Assembly: GCA_022826515.1 (NCBI GenBank)
Contig: JAJDUT010000010.1
Coordinates: 1-64,000, forward strand
Direction: 5' to 3'
Source: Candidatus Latescibacterota bacterium
Lineage (GTDB): Bacteria > Latescibacterota > UBA2968 > UBA8231
DNA length: 64,000 nt
Position 1 is the first letter of the stretch, and each line of letters starts with the position of its first letter. Both the position numbers and the translations under genes were made by a program. Below are positions 41,394 through 49,383 of this stretch, piece after piece. The notes below the pieces were generated by a model. The model was not told where the DNA came from and searched no databases. It was given only the letters and a program-made list of their open reading frames with translations.

Positions 41394-41537
41394 TCAAAAA
41401 TAGAACAGCAGCAGCGGGATTTCTACCTCGTCCGGGGTCAGAACCCATTTGATGGTAGCCGGCAGGTCGGCAAAACAGTGACCGTTATAGCGGGGGCGGA
41501 TGAAGCGATCATCGAGCACGATGCGATAGAGACTCAC
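41394..41537 (-). pseudogene. 47-codon N-terminal stub, phosphatase-like
   Basis: GTG 41537 overlaps the DUF5777 stop as GTGA, so this is a genuine coupled start. It encodes a 47-residue protein containing RPRYNGHCFADLPATIKWVL before a stop. The 'RPRY-x-G-x-CF-x-x-LP-x-TI' pattern reminds me of the N-terminus of some alkaline-phosphatase-superfamily proteins (low confidence). The rest is missing, and the ABC exporter follows in another frame, which suggests a deletion joined the two. Confidence 0.45.
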
Positions 41538-42400
41538 AAAAAGCGCGTAATCCCAAAGCCCAAGCGCCAGTTATCAGGGGCCGCGTCGTCGGGTGCCCCC
41601 ACCAAGTACTGGGCTGGACTGAGGCGCGTATTATTGGTAGCGAAGAGGTAGAAGGTATGCCCTCCCGTATCTATGGACAGGCCCCAAGCCAGCGAATTGT
41701 GCGAGCGGCCTGTTTCCCCCGGCAATAAAATGCCCTGGTACCCGGTCAGGGTCGGACTGTACTCCAACCACACGCCCCACGTATCGTCAAAGTAATACTG
41801 GACGTACGTTCCTACAGTAAAGGTGTATTGCGTCTCGACACTGAAAATGGCACTGTTGTACAAATAGGAAGGCACCAACCCAATGCCCAACTTTTCATCC
41901 AGCAGCGCATTAAAAATCAACTGTCCATAGTACTGAAAATTGTCAGCCGCAGCCGCCTTGCGATCGACAATAGCCGGCATTTCCGTATTCCAAGCCACGC
42001 CGACGTTCAGGGCCAAGACTGCGGGCAAGCGCTCGTGGGGGAATTGCAGCCAATGGTACTGCAACTGCAAGTCCAAATTGTCCAGCATATTACTCCGCCC
42101 CAAGGTCGCCATCAGCCGGTCGCTGAGGCCGTAACTAAGCGAGGTGCGGATATTGGCCGGCCCATCAAAACCGAAATTGGCCTTGTATCCCTCGTCAATG
42201 GCCGGGAGGAAGCGGTGCGAAATCTCGTAGTGGAAATCGCCTTGGGACAGCGTTTCTGCGGTGGGATAATTGGCCGTCCTGATCGCGCTGAATAGCTCCA
42301 AGCGGGTTTTGATCGGCATGGTCGCCTGCCACGACGGCTGGGCACCAGCCAAAGCCGGCAACAGCACTCCCAAGCACAAGACGCGAATGTTCACAGTCAA
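41534..42400 (-). CDS. DUF5777-like outer-membrane beta-barrel protein
   Basis: The protein has 288 residues. A signal peptide is present (VLCLGVLLPALAGA), followed by alternating amphipathic strands ending in GFGITRFL, with the aromatic C-terminal residue pattern of outer-membrane proteins. SLSYGLSDRLMATLGRS and HNSLAWGLSIDTGGH fit the DUF5777 barrel family. It follows the YceI gene by 11 bases. In other bacteria this family occurs with YceI and cytochrome-like lipoproteins, as here. Confidence 0.7.
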   Translation of the reverse strand: MTVNIRVLCLGVLLPALAGAQPSWQATMPIKTRLELFSAIRTANYPTAETLSQGDFHYEISHRFLPAIDEGYKANFGFDGPANIRTSLSYGLSDRLMATLGRSNMLDNLDLQLQYHWLQFPHERLPAVLALNVGVAWNTEMPAIVDRKAAAADNFQYYGQLIFNALLDEKLGIGLVPSYLYNSAIFSVETQYTFTVGTYVQYYFDDTWGVWLEYSPTLTGYQGILLPGETGRSHNSLAWGLSIDTGGHTFYLFATNNTRLSPAQYLVGAPDDAAPDNWRLGFGITRFL

Positions 42401-42411
42401 TCCCTCCTGCC

Positions 42412-42984
42412 CTATTGTACGTGCTTTAAGTAGAACGAGATATCAATGGCAATTTCTTGGCTCACCTTGATAAAGGCCGCCAAGGAGGGTGCCTCGATGT
42501 TGTAATCGGCCAGTTTAATGGTGAAAGCCGCCTCGACCTTGGAACGCCCCTCTTCCACCACTACGGTACCGGGCACCTCTACGGCGCGATCCACCCCGTG
42601 TAGCGACAAAATCCCCTTGGTTTTGACGCGATAGGCGACCACGGTGGAATCGACGGCGGTGTGTTCGGCGATCTCCCCTTTGTACACGGCCTTGGGCCAC
42701 TGGTCTGTGTCCAGCACTTGGCGCATATCGCGGTCCCGTTTGCCAATGCCCGTGTCGAAGCTGGCTAAGTCCACTTCAAAATGCAGTTGGTCCTTGGCCG
42801 CAAAAAGCGAGTCGCCTTCCCAATAGATGAAGCCGTCGATTTTATCGGTCGTGCCGGTAAAGGTGAGAGCCACCACTTTGGATGTGAACGCGACTTGGTT
42901 GCCCTCAGCCTTTTCTTCGACGTGCCATTCGCCGCCGTGGACGGCCAAGGGCGAGCAGATCAGGAACGGGATGAGCCAACGCAT
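42412..42984 (-). CDS. YceI-family lipocalin-like protein
   Basis: The protein has 190 residues. A signal peptide (MRWLIPFLICSPLAVHG) is followed by the YceI barrel: VDLASFDTGIGKRDRDMRQV, then VKTKGILSLHGVDRAVEVP and a closing beta segment. YceI proteins are periplasmic and bind isoprenoid or lipid molecules. ATG 42984 is chosen because the signal peptide starts there; the frame extends upstream into the cytochrome-like gene's end. Confidence 0.8.
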   Translation of the reverse strand: MRWLIPFLICSPLAVHGGEWHVEEKAEGNQVAFTSKVVALTFTGTTDKIDGFIYWEGDSLFAAKDQLHFEVDLASFDTGIGKRDRDMRQVLDTDQWPKAVYKGEIAEHTAVDSTVVAYRVKTKGILSLHGVDRAVEVPGTVVVEEGRSKVEAAFTIKLADYNIEAPSLAAFIKVSQEIAIDISFYLKHVQ

Positions 42985-43003
42985 ACACGTTGCTCGGCGC
43001 GAA

Positions 43004-43414
43004 TTAGTCGTTGGGAGCCCCATTTTCTATCCAAGCGCGCACCGTTTCGAGCGCGTCCGGTGTCAGATACGGCCCACCTGGGGGCATGCGGGATCCATCG
43101 ATATCGGCGTCTGCCAAAAGCTTGTGATACAGGTAGCTGTTGTCGGGATCGCCCGGCTCGACCAGGGCTATGCCACGGCTGCTCTCCACATTGACTATGT
43201 TGTCGTATGCTTGCCCTGCGGACAGGTTGGGCCACGCGCTGTCGCTGTGGCAGCCGCTCAAAGCACAGGAAACATCGAATATCGTCTCTTGCACCTGCGC
43301 AAAGGTCGCCGGCCCTGCGGCGGCAGCGTCGAATACCATATCCGTACTCGTGGTCGGCCCGGAACAAGACGCCCCCATAAATACTAACGCGACAAGCGCA
43401 ATGAGCGCTTTCAT
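43004..43414 (-). CDS. Cytochrome-c-like lipoprotein
   Basis: The protein has 136 residues. The N-terminus is a lipoprotein signal (LVALVFMGASC with C17 as the lipid site). A heme-type site is seen as CALSGCH (CxxxxCH, a longer form of CxxCH), with a possible distal ligand in SRMPPGGPYL. The domain resembles planctomycete-type cytochrome C domains. It begins the operon with YceI and DUF5777, starting with AAGGAGA upstream. Confidence 0.7.
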   Translation of the reverse strand: MKALIALVALVFMGASCSGPTTSTDMVFDAAAAGPATFAQVQETIFDVSCALSGCHSDSAWPNLSAGQAYDNIVNVESSRGIALVEPGDPDNSYLYHKLLADADIDGSRMPPGGPYLTPDALETVRAWIENGAPND

Positions 43415-43548
43415 AGCCTTTTCTCCTTGGGATGTGCTACATTTGCAAGCTAATGACGCCGGTCTGGTCCTGCAACACGCGGGGAGTTAGCAGCAAGGTT
43501 CTCCGATGAGTTTCATCTTATCCTCCAAATGAGCGTCGAAAATGTCCC

Positions 43549-45597
43549 TCAGTCGTCCTGCAGAGCCTCGAAGACGACGAGGTTGTTTTTCAGAATCGCG
43601 CAGACATGATCGCCCGCCAAGACGAGGTTATTGGATTGGGAAGCTAAATAGGGGGCAGGGTCGTAGGACTCGTAAACGCGCGAATTCCCTTTCTTCTCTA
43701 CAAACTCTAGTCCCGCCAGCCAGGCTAAGGCACCGTACCCGACCACGGAATGGGCCTCGATCTTAGACCATTTCCGGGAGTAGGCAATATCGCCGAGGAA
43801 GGTCAATCCACCAGAGAAATATTCCCTAGCAACATGATCGACCTCCACCGGCCTCCGTAGATCGCCTATGTCCAGCACAGCCAGTTCTTGGGGCCAGTGC
43901 CGCTGGACATACGCTTTGTCACCGCTCAGCGAGATGGGGCCCAGACCCGGCGGCACAGCAATCCGATAGGAGTACTCGCCGTAGGTTCCATGCCGGCGCA
44001 TCACCAGTTCGTCCAGTCCCCGGTAGGACCCTTTCAGCCTCAGTTGGAGCGCGACAGAATCTGGTAGCACTCCGGGAGCTAGCTGGCGATGGAGTTTTTC
44101 AATAGATTCCTCATACCGCTTGGAGGGCCCAAAGCGGCGCAGGGGCGTCCGGCTCAGCTCTTCAGGCCGACGGGGATCGGTTAGATCGAGGACGACGAAA
44201 TCGTGGCCCAAAGTCAGAAAGGCATGCGGGCCGGCCAAGCGCATCTCCCAGTTGTTGTTCCAGATGTGTTTAGCCTGCTCTGCGACCGGCAGCACGTGGA
44301 CTGGTTGGGGCAGACCGCCTTCCCGCACGTCGAAACTGTGTAGTTCGAGCGATTCGTTCCCAAGCAGACCGGCGTACAGATATCCATCCCATGCGGCCCA
44401 CCCCACCAGCCTAGGAGTGTACTCCAGCCAGCGGGTGGAACCCGCCTCAATGGGATAGAGTAAGCGCTGTGCTCGCAGTCGGGGGCGCTCGGGCTGACTG
44501 AGATCGAATACGGCGACCCCCACACTGTCTTGCGCCTCGGCCGACCCCCAGACATAGGCAGTCGAGCCGGACAGAGCCAGTCGCCAGAGCCGCCAGCCCT
44601 CTATTTCCGCCCGGCCGCTCTCCCTCGGTGCCCGCCAGTCCGCCACATCCACCACGCTCACCCCCCGCTCCAGCAGCACCACCGCGGACCTATCTTGCAA
44701 CGCCAGATCTACGACGGGCACCTCATAGGGTAGGCGGCCCACCGGCTCGACCGGTTCTTCCGAATTATAGAAGAACACGACAGGCCCGATGACGACTGCA
44801 TAAATCAGAACGAGCGCCCCCGCGACCCACTGGAACCACCTGCTCCCTTGAACGCTCAACCCCCACCGCGCCCACAAGATCGCGCCGGCTGCCAATAGGA
44901 CGGCTGTCGCGATTTTAATCAGTATCAGCATGGGGTCGAAGGCCTGCCGCAGTATCGCGACATCCCGGCCTAACCCAGGCATGAAGACTTCCGACAGATA
45001 GTACCAGACTACATCTTCAGGAAGTAGGAACATTGTAAATCCCAAGAAGGAGAACGCGACCCAAGCAATTATCACACCGCCCACCGCTGCTTTGAGAGTA
45101 CGGTCGGCAATCATCGAGGTTAGGAATACTGCCGTGTACAGGTTCAAAAAAAGGAAGAACCACAGCAGCAGGATGCGGCCGTACCCAACATCCGCCAAAA
45201 TCACCTCCTCATACAGGGAGAAAGAGGTGGTCGGCTCCCAGAGCAAACCCCACAGGAGCTGGGGATTGCCCCATTCCGACAGCCCGTGGTACACTCCTGC
45301 CCAGTACGCGGCGAGTACGGCCAGCAGCCCGACGGCCCCCACCACAAACTTCACCCCCATTAACCAGCCTCGGTCCAGCGGTCGAATAAACAGGAAGGAC
45401 AACGTCCCCCGGCTTCGCTCACCGGCCACCACATCCATGCCCATCAGCACAGCGCCGAACAGGCCTACCAGAAGGGCAGAATCATCCAAGTCGTCTTTAG
45501 GGATCAGCCCGACGAATAGCCCCAAACAGACACCAATGGCGATTTTGTAGCTCGCCTCGCGCCCTTCTTTCCAAATAAGCGCCCGTAGCGGATTCAC
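43549..45597 (-). CDS. ABC-2 permease fused to a beta-propeller domain
   Basis: The protein has 682 residues. The first 250 form an ABC-2 permease (IWKEGREASYKIAIGVCLG, GERSRGTLSFLFIRPLDRG, six to eight hydrophobic helices). After a last helix (VLIYAVVIGPVVFFY) the remaining 400 residues are soluble and repetitive: GVSVVDVADWRAPRESG, VAVFDLSQPERPRLR, FVVLDLTDPRRPEELSR, LAVLDIGDLRRPVEVDH. These are LVIVD-like blades, probably periplasmic. The gene overlaps the ATPase gene by 4 bases. I know of no standard family with this fusion. Confidence 0.8.
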   Translation of the reverse strand: MNPLRALIWKEGREASYKIAIGVCLGLFVGLIPKDDLDDSALLVGLFGAVLMGMDVVAGERSRGTLSFLFIRPLDRGWLMGVKFVVGAVGLLAVLAAYWAGVYHGLSEWGNPQLLWGLLWEPTTSFSLYEEVILADVGYGRILLLWFFLFLNLYTAVFLTSMIADRTLKAAVGGVIIAWVAFSFLGFTMFLLPEDVVWYYLSEVFMPGLGRDVAILRQAFDPMLILIKIATAVLLAAGAILWARWGLSVQGSRWFQWVAGALVLIYAVVIGPVVFFYNSEEPVEPVGRLPYEVPVVDLALQDRSAVVLLERGVSVVDVADWRAPRESGRAEIEGWRLWRLALSGSTAYVWGSAEAQDSVGVAVFDLSQPERPRLRAQRLLYPIEAGSTRWLEYTPRLVGWAAWDGYLYAGLLGNESLELHSFDVREGGLPQPVHVLPVAEQAKHIWNNNWEMRLAGPHAFLTLGHDFVVLDLTDPRRPEELSRTPLRRFGPSKRYEESIEKLHRQLAPGVLPDSVALQLRLKGSYRGLDELVMRRHGTYGEYSYRIAVPPGLGPISLSGDKAYVQRHWPQELAVLDIGDLRRPVEVDHVAREYFSGGLTFLGDIAYSRKWSKIEAHSVVGYGALAWLAGLEFVEKKGNSRVYESYDPAPYLASQSNNLVLAGDHVCAILKNNLVVFEALQDD

Positions 45598-46493
45598 GAT
45601 TTGCCTCCTTCCGCGTCGTGGACGTGAGCAACGAAAGCATCCTCCAAGCTCAGATCCATCACGTCCGCAATCTGCCCGCCCTGCGCTTTTATCTGGGCGG
45701 CCTGTTCTGCGCCGTATCCCATCACCGTCAACAGCCGCTGTGTTCCCTCTCCCCGTACCTCCCGCAAGCCGGAGATACCAGTCAATTCACCCGCATCTTC
45801 CGCCAAGTACACCACCACCCGCTTAGCCGACTGTTTCACCTCATCTACCGTCCCTTCCACTTGTAGCCGACCCGCCTCGATAATGGCCACCCGGTCGGCC
45901 ACCCGCTCCACCTCGTGCACCAGATGTGACGATAGAAAGACCGTGCGTCCCTCCTCTTGGATTAGCCCGATGATGCTTTCGAGAAAGTCGCGCCGCACCA
46001 CCACGTCCAGCCCCGAGGCCGGCTCGTCGAGGATCAGCAGCTGCGGCTCGTGCCCCAAGGCCAAAGCCAAGGCCAGTTGGGCATTCATGCCGCGAGAGAG
46101 GTGCTTGACCTTCTGTTCCGGGTCCAAGCCGAAACGGTCGATGAAGCCCTCGACTTTGCTTTGATTCCAAGTCTCGTAGAACTGGCCAGTAAACCAGACC
46201 AACTCCCGCACCTTCATCCACCCGTACAGAATCGGATTCTCCGCTACGTACCCCACCTGCCGCCACAACGCCAGCGAGTCCCGTCCCGGATCTAGCCCTA
46301 GCACTTCCACCTGCCCGGTCGTGGGTTGGAGTAGGTTCATCAGTATTTTGATGGTCGTGGTCTTGCCGGCTCCGTTGCGCCCCAAAAAGCCGCAGACCGC
46401 GCCAGCGTGCACCTCTATCTGGAGATCGTCCACAGCCGTGCGCTGGCCAAAGCGGTGAGTCAAACCCTCAACGGCGATTGCTGTATCAGTCAT
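45594..46493 (-). CDS. ABC transporter ATP-binding protein
   Basis: The protein has 299 residues. Walker A is GRNGAGKTT (38-46), the signature is LSRGM (LSGGQ replaced), Walker B is LLILDEPASGLD, and SSHLVHEVE carries the H-loop. The C-terminal extension (about 225-299) is the sensor-like domain seen in BcrA/CcmA-like ATPases. It is overlapped by 4 bases on both sides, by the GntR regulator and the fused permease, so the three form one unit. Confidence 0.85.
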   Translation of the reverse strand: MTDTAIAVEGLTHRFGQRTAVDDLQIEVHAGAVCGFLGRNGAGKTTTIKILMNLLQPTTGQVEVLGLDPGRDSLALWRQVGYVAENPILYGWMKVRELVWFTGQFYETWNQSKVEGFIDRFGLDPEQKVKHLSRGMNAQLALALALGHEPQLLILDEPASGLDVVVRRDFLESIIGLIQEEGRTVFLSSHLVHEVERVADRVAIIEAGRLQVEGTVDEVKQSAKRVVVYLAEDAGELTGISGLREVRGEGTQRLLTVMGYGAEQAAQIKAQGGQIADVMDLSLEDAFVAHVHDAEGGKS

Positions 46494-46882
46494 GTCGATT
46501 CGCTTTCTTCTTTGCCAAACTGGTTCAGACGCTTCTGAAAGAGCTGCTGCATCTCCGCCGGACTCAGCCCCAGTTCGGTCGCCTGAACCAGAGCTTTGTC
46601 GAGCATTTGCCGCACGATCTCGAATTTTTCCTCCTGACTCATGCTCACCTCCTTTTCGGCCACATACGTGCCCATACCCCGCTTTTTGTAGATCACCCCG
46701 TCGCGCTCCAATTCCAAATAGGCCCGCACCACGGTATTGGGATTGATCAAGTACTGGCCCGACAAGGCCCGCACCGAGGGCAATTCGTCGTGCGGCTTGA
46801 GCACTTTGGTGGCGATCTGGTACTTCACCTGCTCAATGATCTGCAGGTAGATGGGAACCCCACTGGACGGATCTATGCGCAA
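46490..46882 (-). CDS. GntR-family regulator, YtrA type
   Basis: The protein has 130 residues. It shows VPIYLQIIEQVKYQIA, LPSVRALSGQYLINPNTVVR and LERDGVIYKKRGMGTYV (winged helix), then a two-helix tail. The start is TTG at 46882 with AAGGAG 8 bases upstream; that site overlaps the stop codon of a 17-codon frame. It probably represses its own ABC operon through the inverted repeat at 46985-47004. Confidence 0.85.
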   Translation of the reverse strand: MRIDPSSGVPIYLQIIEQVKYQIATKVLKPHDELPSVRALSGQYLINPNTVVRAYLELERDGVIYKKRGMGTYVAEKEVSMSQEEKFEIVRQMLDKALVQATELGLSPAEMQQLFQKRLNQFGKEESEST

Positions 46883-46894
46883 TGGCGACTCTCC

Positions 46895-46948
46895 TTAGCT
46901 GTCCTGCCCCTGCCTTGGGATAATTATGCGCCGACTGTCGAGTTTCAT
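46895..46948 (-). other. 17-codon leader frame upstream of the second YtrA gene
   Basis: GAGGAGG precedes an ATG that opens MKLDSRRIIIPRQGQDS; the TAA stop is part of TAAGGAG, the ribosome site of the TTG-started regulator. A translated leader of this type would couple translation or allow attenuation of the regulator. It may be chance, but the strong ribosome site favours translation. Confidence 0.5.
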
Positions 46949-46984
46949 AGTGCCTCCTCGTCGAGATATTTCTTACAGTATCGG

Positions 46985-47004
46985 TGTATCGGTATAACGA
47001 TACA
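46985..47004. promoter_or_regulatory. Candidate operator, TGTATCG-N6-CGATACA
   Basis: Perfect 7-bp arms lie just downstream of the -10 box of the second YtrA operon. An additional direct copy of GTATCGG precedes the left arm (from about 46978). The position at the transcription start fits a repressor site. Confidence 0.6.
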
Positions 47005-47009
47005 GTGAT

Positions 47010-47038
47010 ATAATAAAATACCCTGTATGCTCAGGCAA
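47010..47038 (-). promoter_or_regulatory. Sigma-70 promoter of the second YtrA-ABC operon
   Basis: On the minus strand TTGCCT (47033-47038) and TATTAT (47010-47015) are 17 bases apart. The layout mirrors the first YtrA operon: the same TATTAT -10 and an operator against it. Confidence 0.6.
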
Positions 47039-47057
47039 ATATTTTTTTTCAGCAGGC

Positions 47058-47092
47058 AAAAAAATGGGCCAGCGTTTTAATGCTGACCCATT
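47058..47092 (-). terminator. Rho-independent terminator after the thioredoxin-fold gene
   Basis: Arms 47063-47073 and 47082-47092 pair with one mismatch (AATGGG-x-CAGC type) around an 8-base loop, and on the minus strand the stem runs into seven T. It lies 64 bases after the stop of the gene at 47156. Confidence 0.7.
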
Positions 47093-47155
47093 AATTGCAA
47101 AAGATATGTGGTAGGAAGAATTTGCCGGAGCTTGCAGGGAGTCCTGATCAGCTTC

Positions 47156-49216
47156 TCACAAGCTCTTCTCGATCGTCGCCACAATCTCGTCTGTATTGCG
47201 TAGTATCCTAAGACGCTCCACGATCAACCCTTGCGAGTCCACCAAATAATACGAAGGCAAGGAGTTCACTTGGTAGGACTTGGCCACATCCGCACCCCAG
47301 CCGTCAGCGCGCACATGGACGCCTTCGATCTCGTGTTTATCAATCGCCTCTCGCCAAGCGGCTTCATCCGTGTCTAGCGACAGATTGAGGAAGACCAAGG
47401 GTTGATCCGCCGCCTTTTTCTTGATTCTGTGGAGATCGGGCAAGTCGTTGATACACGGCGCGCACCAGCTCGCCCAGAAGTCAATCAAAACCACCTGCCC
47501 CTTGAACTGGCTCAGCGATACAGGCTGACCGTCGAGATCGTAGAGGGTGAATTCGGGCGCGGGTTGCCCCGGTTGTAGCTTCAGGGCCTTATATAGAGCC
47601 GCTTGGACGGCCTCGGTGTATTCCGGGTACGGGTTGATCTCTTGGAACTCTTCCCACATGCGCTGGGCCAACTCAAAGGCGTCGCTGCCGCGCTTGAAGC
47701 CGCGAATCACCTCTCCAGCCAAAAACCAGTAGAGCACTCGCCCCTCCAGTTTTTCTTTGGCCTGACCGTACCTTGCCGAAAAACTACTCCACTTCTTCAG
47801 AGTAACGGGCCCTGTAGTTGTAGTCATCGAATCAAGTTGGGCCTGCACCGCCCCCGACAGGCCAAGACTCGACAGATCGATTCTCTCAGACAACTTGGGC
47901 CTCTGAGGATGTTCGTACATCGAATCGAGTTGGGCACGGGCCGGCTCTGACAGCCACGATAGATCGAGTTTCTCAGATAGCTTGGGCGGCTCTTTCTTCA
48001 GAGAATCCTGCCTTATTGAGAGCGGCAAGTAAAACGTCAACGCTCCATCCGTCGTATCCACGCTAGCCTCCTCTACATTATTTGAAGTGAAGAAGCCATA
48101 GGATTTGAACTTTTCATATAAGGCGTCGATTCGGGCTTGAGCCGTCTCCGAAAGACCAAACACCGACAGATCAAAACTCTGGGAGAGCTTGGGCAGTCTT
48201 TTCTTTTTGTACATTGAGTCGAGCCGGACCTGAGCAGCCGACAACAGACCAACCGCCGACAAGTCAACCATCTGCGACAGCTTGATCGGTCCCTCCTTTT
48301 CGAATAGGGCGTCAAGTTGGGCCACGGTTTCCTCCGACAACTCCAGCTTCGATAGATCGTACATCTCGGACAGATTGGGCCGCCTAAATGGATTGGACAT
48401 CTTATTTAATTCCCCGCCATCTCTGGGCGGCCGGCCAATAGATCCACTTCTAAATAGTAAGGCTTGCTCTATCTGTTCCCGTCTCTCCCAGTCCAAGGTC
48501 CGCACCAGAAACGTGTGATAATCCATCGTGCCGATAGCCTTCTCATCGACTAGGGGAATTTCCTGCAGGAAGTCGTAGTAGTCTGGAGATAGGTCCCTGT
48601 TCTCGTGGTCGTTGGCAAAGCGGTACTCCGTCGGATAGGAAATCATGAGATTGGCCCACTCGTAATTGAAGTGTGCCACCGCATAGTCGACAAACCCTGG
48701 CGACAGCGCGTATTCTTTACTCCTTTCAGCCAGGAACTCGAACTGGTCTCGACGTCGCTGATCTACTTGGCGCTTGAAATCCTCGGCCTCCAGCCCCTCG
48801 TAATCCAGACGGGGACGACCAAATTCGGCCATCCACTCGGCCACAAAGCGATTATTGTCGGCCCCTATACCGCTAAACGAGGCGGAATCGGAAAAGCCCT
48901 CCTCCACGACCACGTGCAGACTGTCGCCGGGTTCGACGAAGAACATCGACCGCACTTCATTGTAATAGGCCCTGACGAGGGTCCCTCGGACGACAGGCAG
49001 TTCAAAGGAGAAGCGATTCAGACTGTCGAGAACGACGCGCTGCTCGGAGTCTTCCAGCGCCGACGGCGACTCGTAGCCAAACTTGATTTCCCGCGCAGTT
49101 GGGGACTGGATTTCACCGGTGATGATTGCAACCGACGGCTGGCTCTGCGCGCTGGCCAGACAAGCGCTCGACGCTATCAGTATGGCAATTCGGAGGCTAC
49201 AATATGCGTTCGTCAT
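47156..49216 (-). CDS. TlpA-like thioredoxin-fold protein with a 31-residue repeat
   Basis: The protein has 686 residues from ATG 49216, where a signal peptide starts (LRIAILIASSACLASAQ). The C-terminus is a TlpA/ResA thioredoxin fold: PAPEFTLYDLDGQPVSLSQF, then WASWCAPC with CxxC at about 585-588, and the cis-proline region SLPSYYLV. The middle has five copies of a 31-residue unit, consensus P-K-L-S-x-x-x-D-L-S-x-x-G-L-S-x-x-A-Q-x-x-L-D-S-M-Y, at about 279, 310, 341, 410 and 439. A roughly 40-residue insert separates copies 3 and 4. The N-terminal part looks like the DUF4369-type domain of such proteins. The fold would reduce disulfides in the periplasm; the repeat is new to me. Confidence 0.8.
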   Translation of the reverse strand: MTNAYCSLRIAILIASSACLASAQSQPSVAIITGEIQSPTAREIKFGYESPSALEDSEQRVVLDSLNRFSFELPVVRGTLVRAYYNEVRSMFFVEPGDSLHVVVEEGFSDSASFSGIGADNNRFVAEWMAEFGRPRLDYEGLEAEDFKRQVDQRRRDQFEFLAERSKEYALSPGFVDYAVAHFNYEWANLMISYPTEYRFANDHENRDLSPDYYDFLQEIPLVDEKAIGTMDYHTFLVRTLDWERREQIEQALLFRSGSIGRPPRDGGELNKMSNPFRRPNLSEMYDLSKLELSEETVAQLDALFEKEGPIKLSQMVDLSAVGLLSAAQVRLDSMYKKKRLPKLSQSFDLSVFGLSETAQARIDALYEKFKSYGFFTSNNVEEASVDTTDGALTFYLPLSIRQDSLKKEPPKLSEKLDLSWLSEPARAQLDSMYEHPQRPKLSERIDLSSLGLSGAVQAQLDSMTTTTGPVTLKKWSSFSARYGQAKEKLEGRVLYWFLAGEVIRGFKRGSDAFELAQRMWEEFQEINPYPEYTEAVQAALYKALKLQPGQPAPEFTLYDLDGQPVSLSQFKGQVVLIDFWASWCAPCINDLPDLHRIKKKAADQPLVFLNLSLDTDEAAWREAIDKHEIEGVHVRADGWGADVAKSYQVNSLPSYYLVDSQGLIVERLRILRNTDEIVATIEKSL

Positions 49217-49383
49217 GGGTCTCCATTTAGTTAGGGCCTGCTCAAGGGACGCTTGGGCCACAATCCGGCTAATCCCAATAAAGATCAACAGCGCCAATCC
49301 AATAAACACCGCCACCACCTATAATTGCACTCCCATCAGCCACAGCCACCATCGTCCCCACGCCAGCCAGCAATGGTTCCTCG

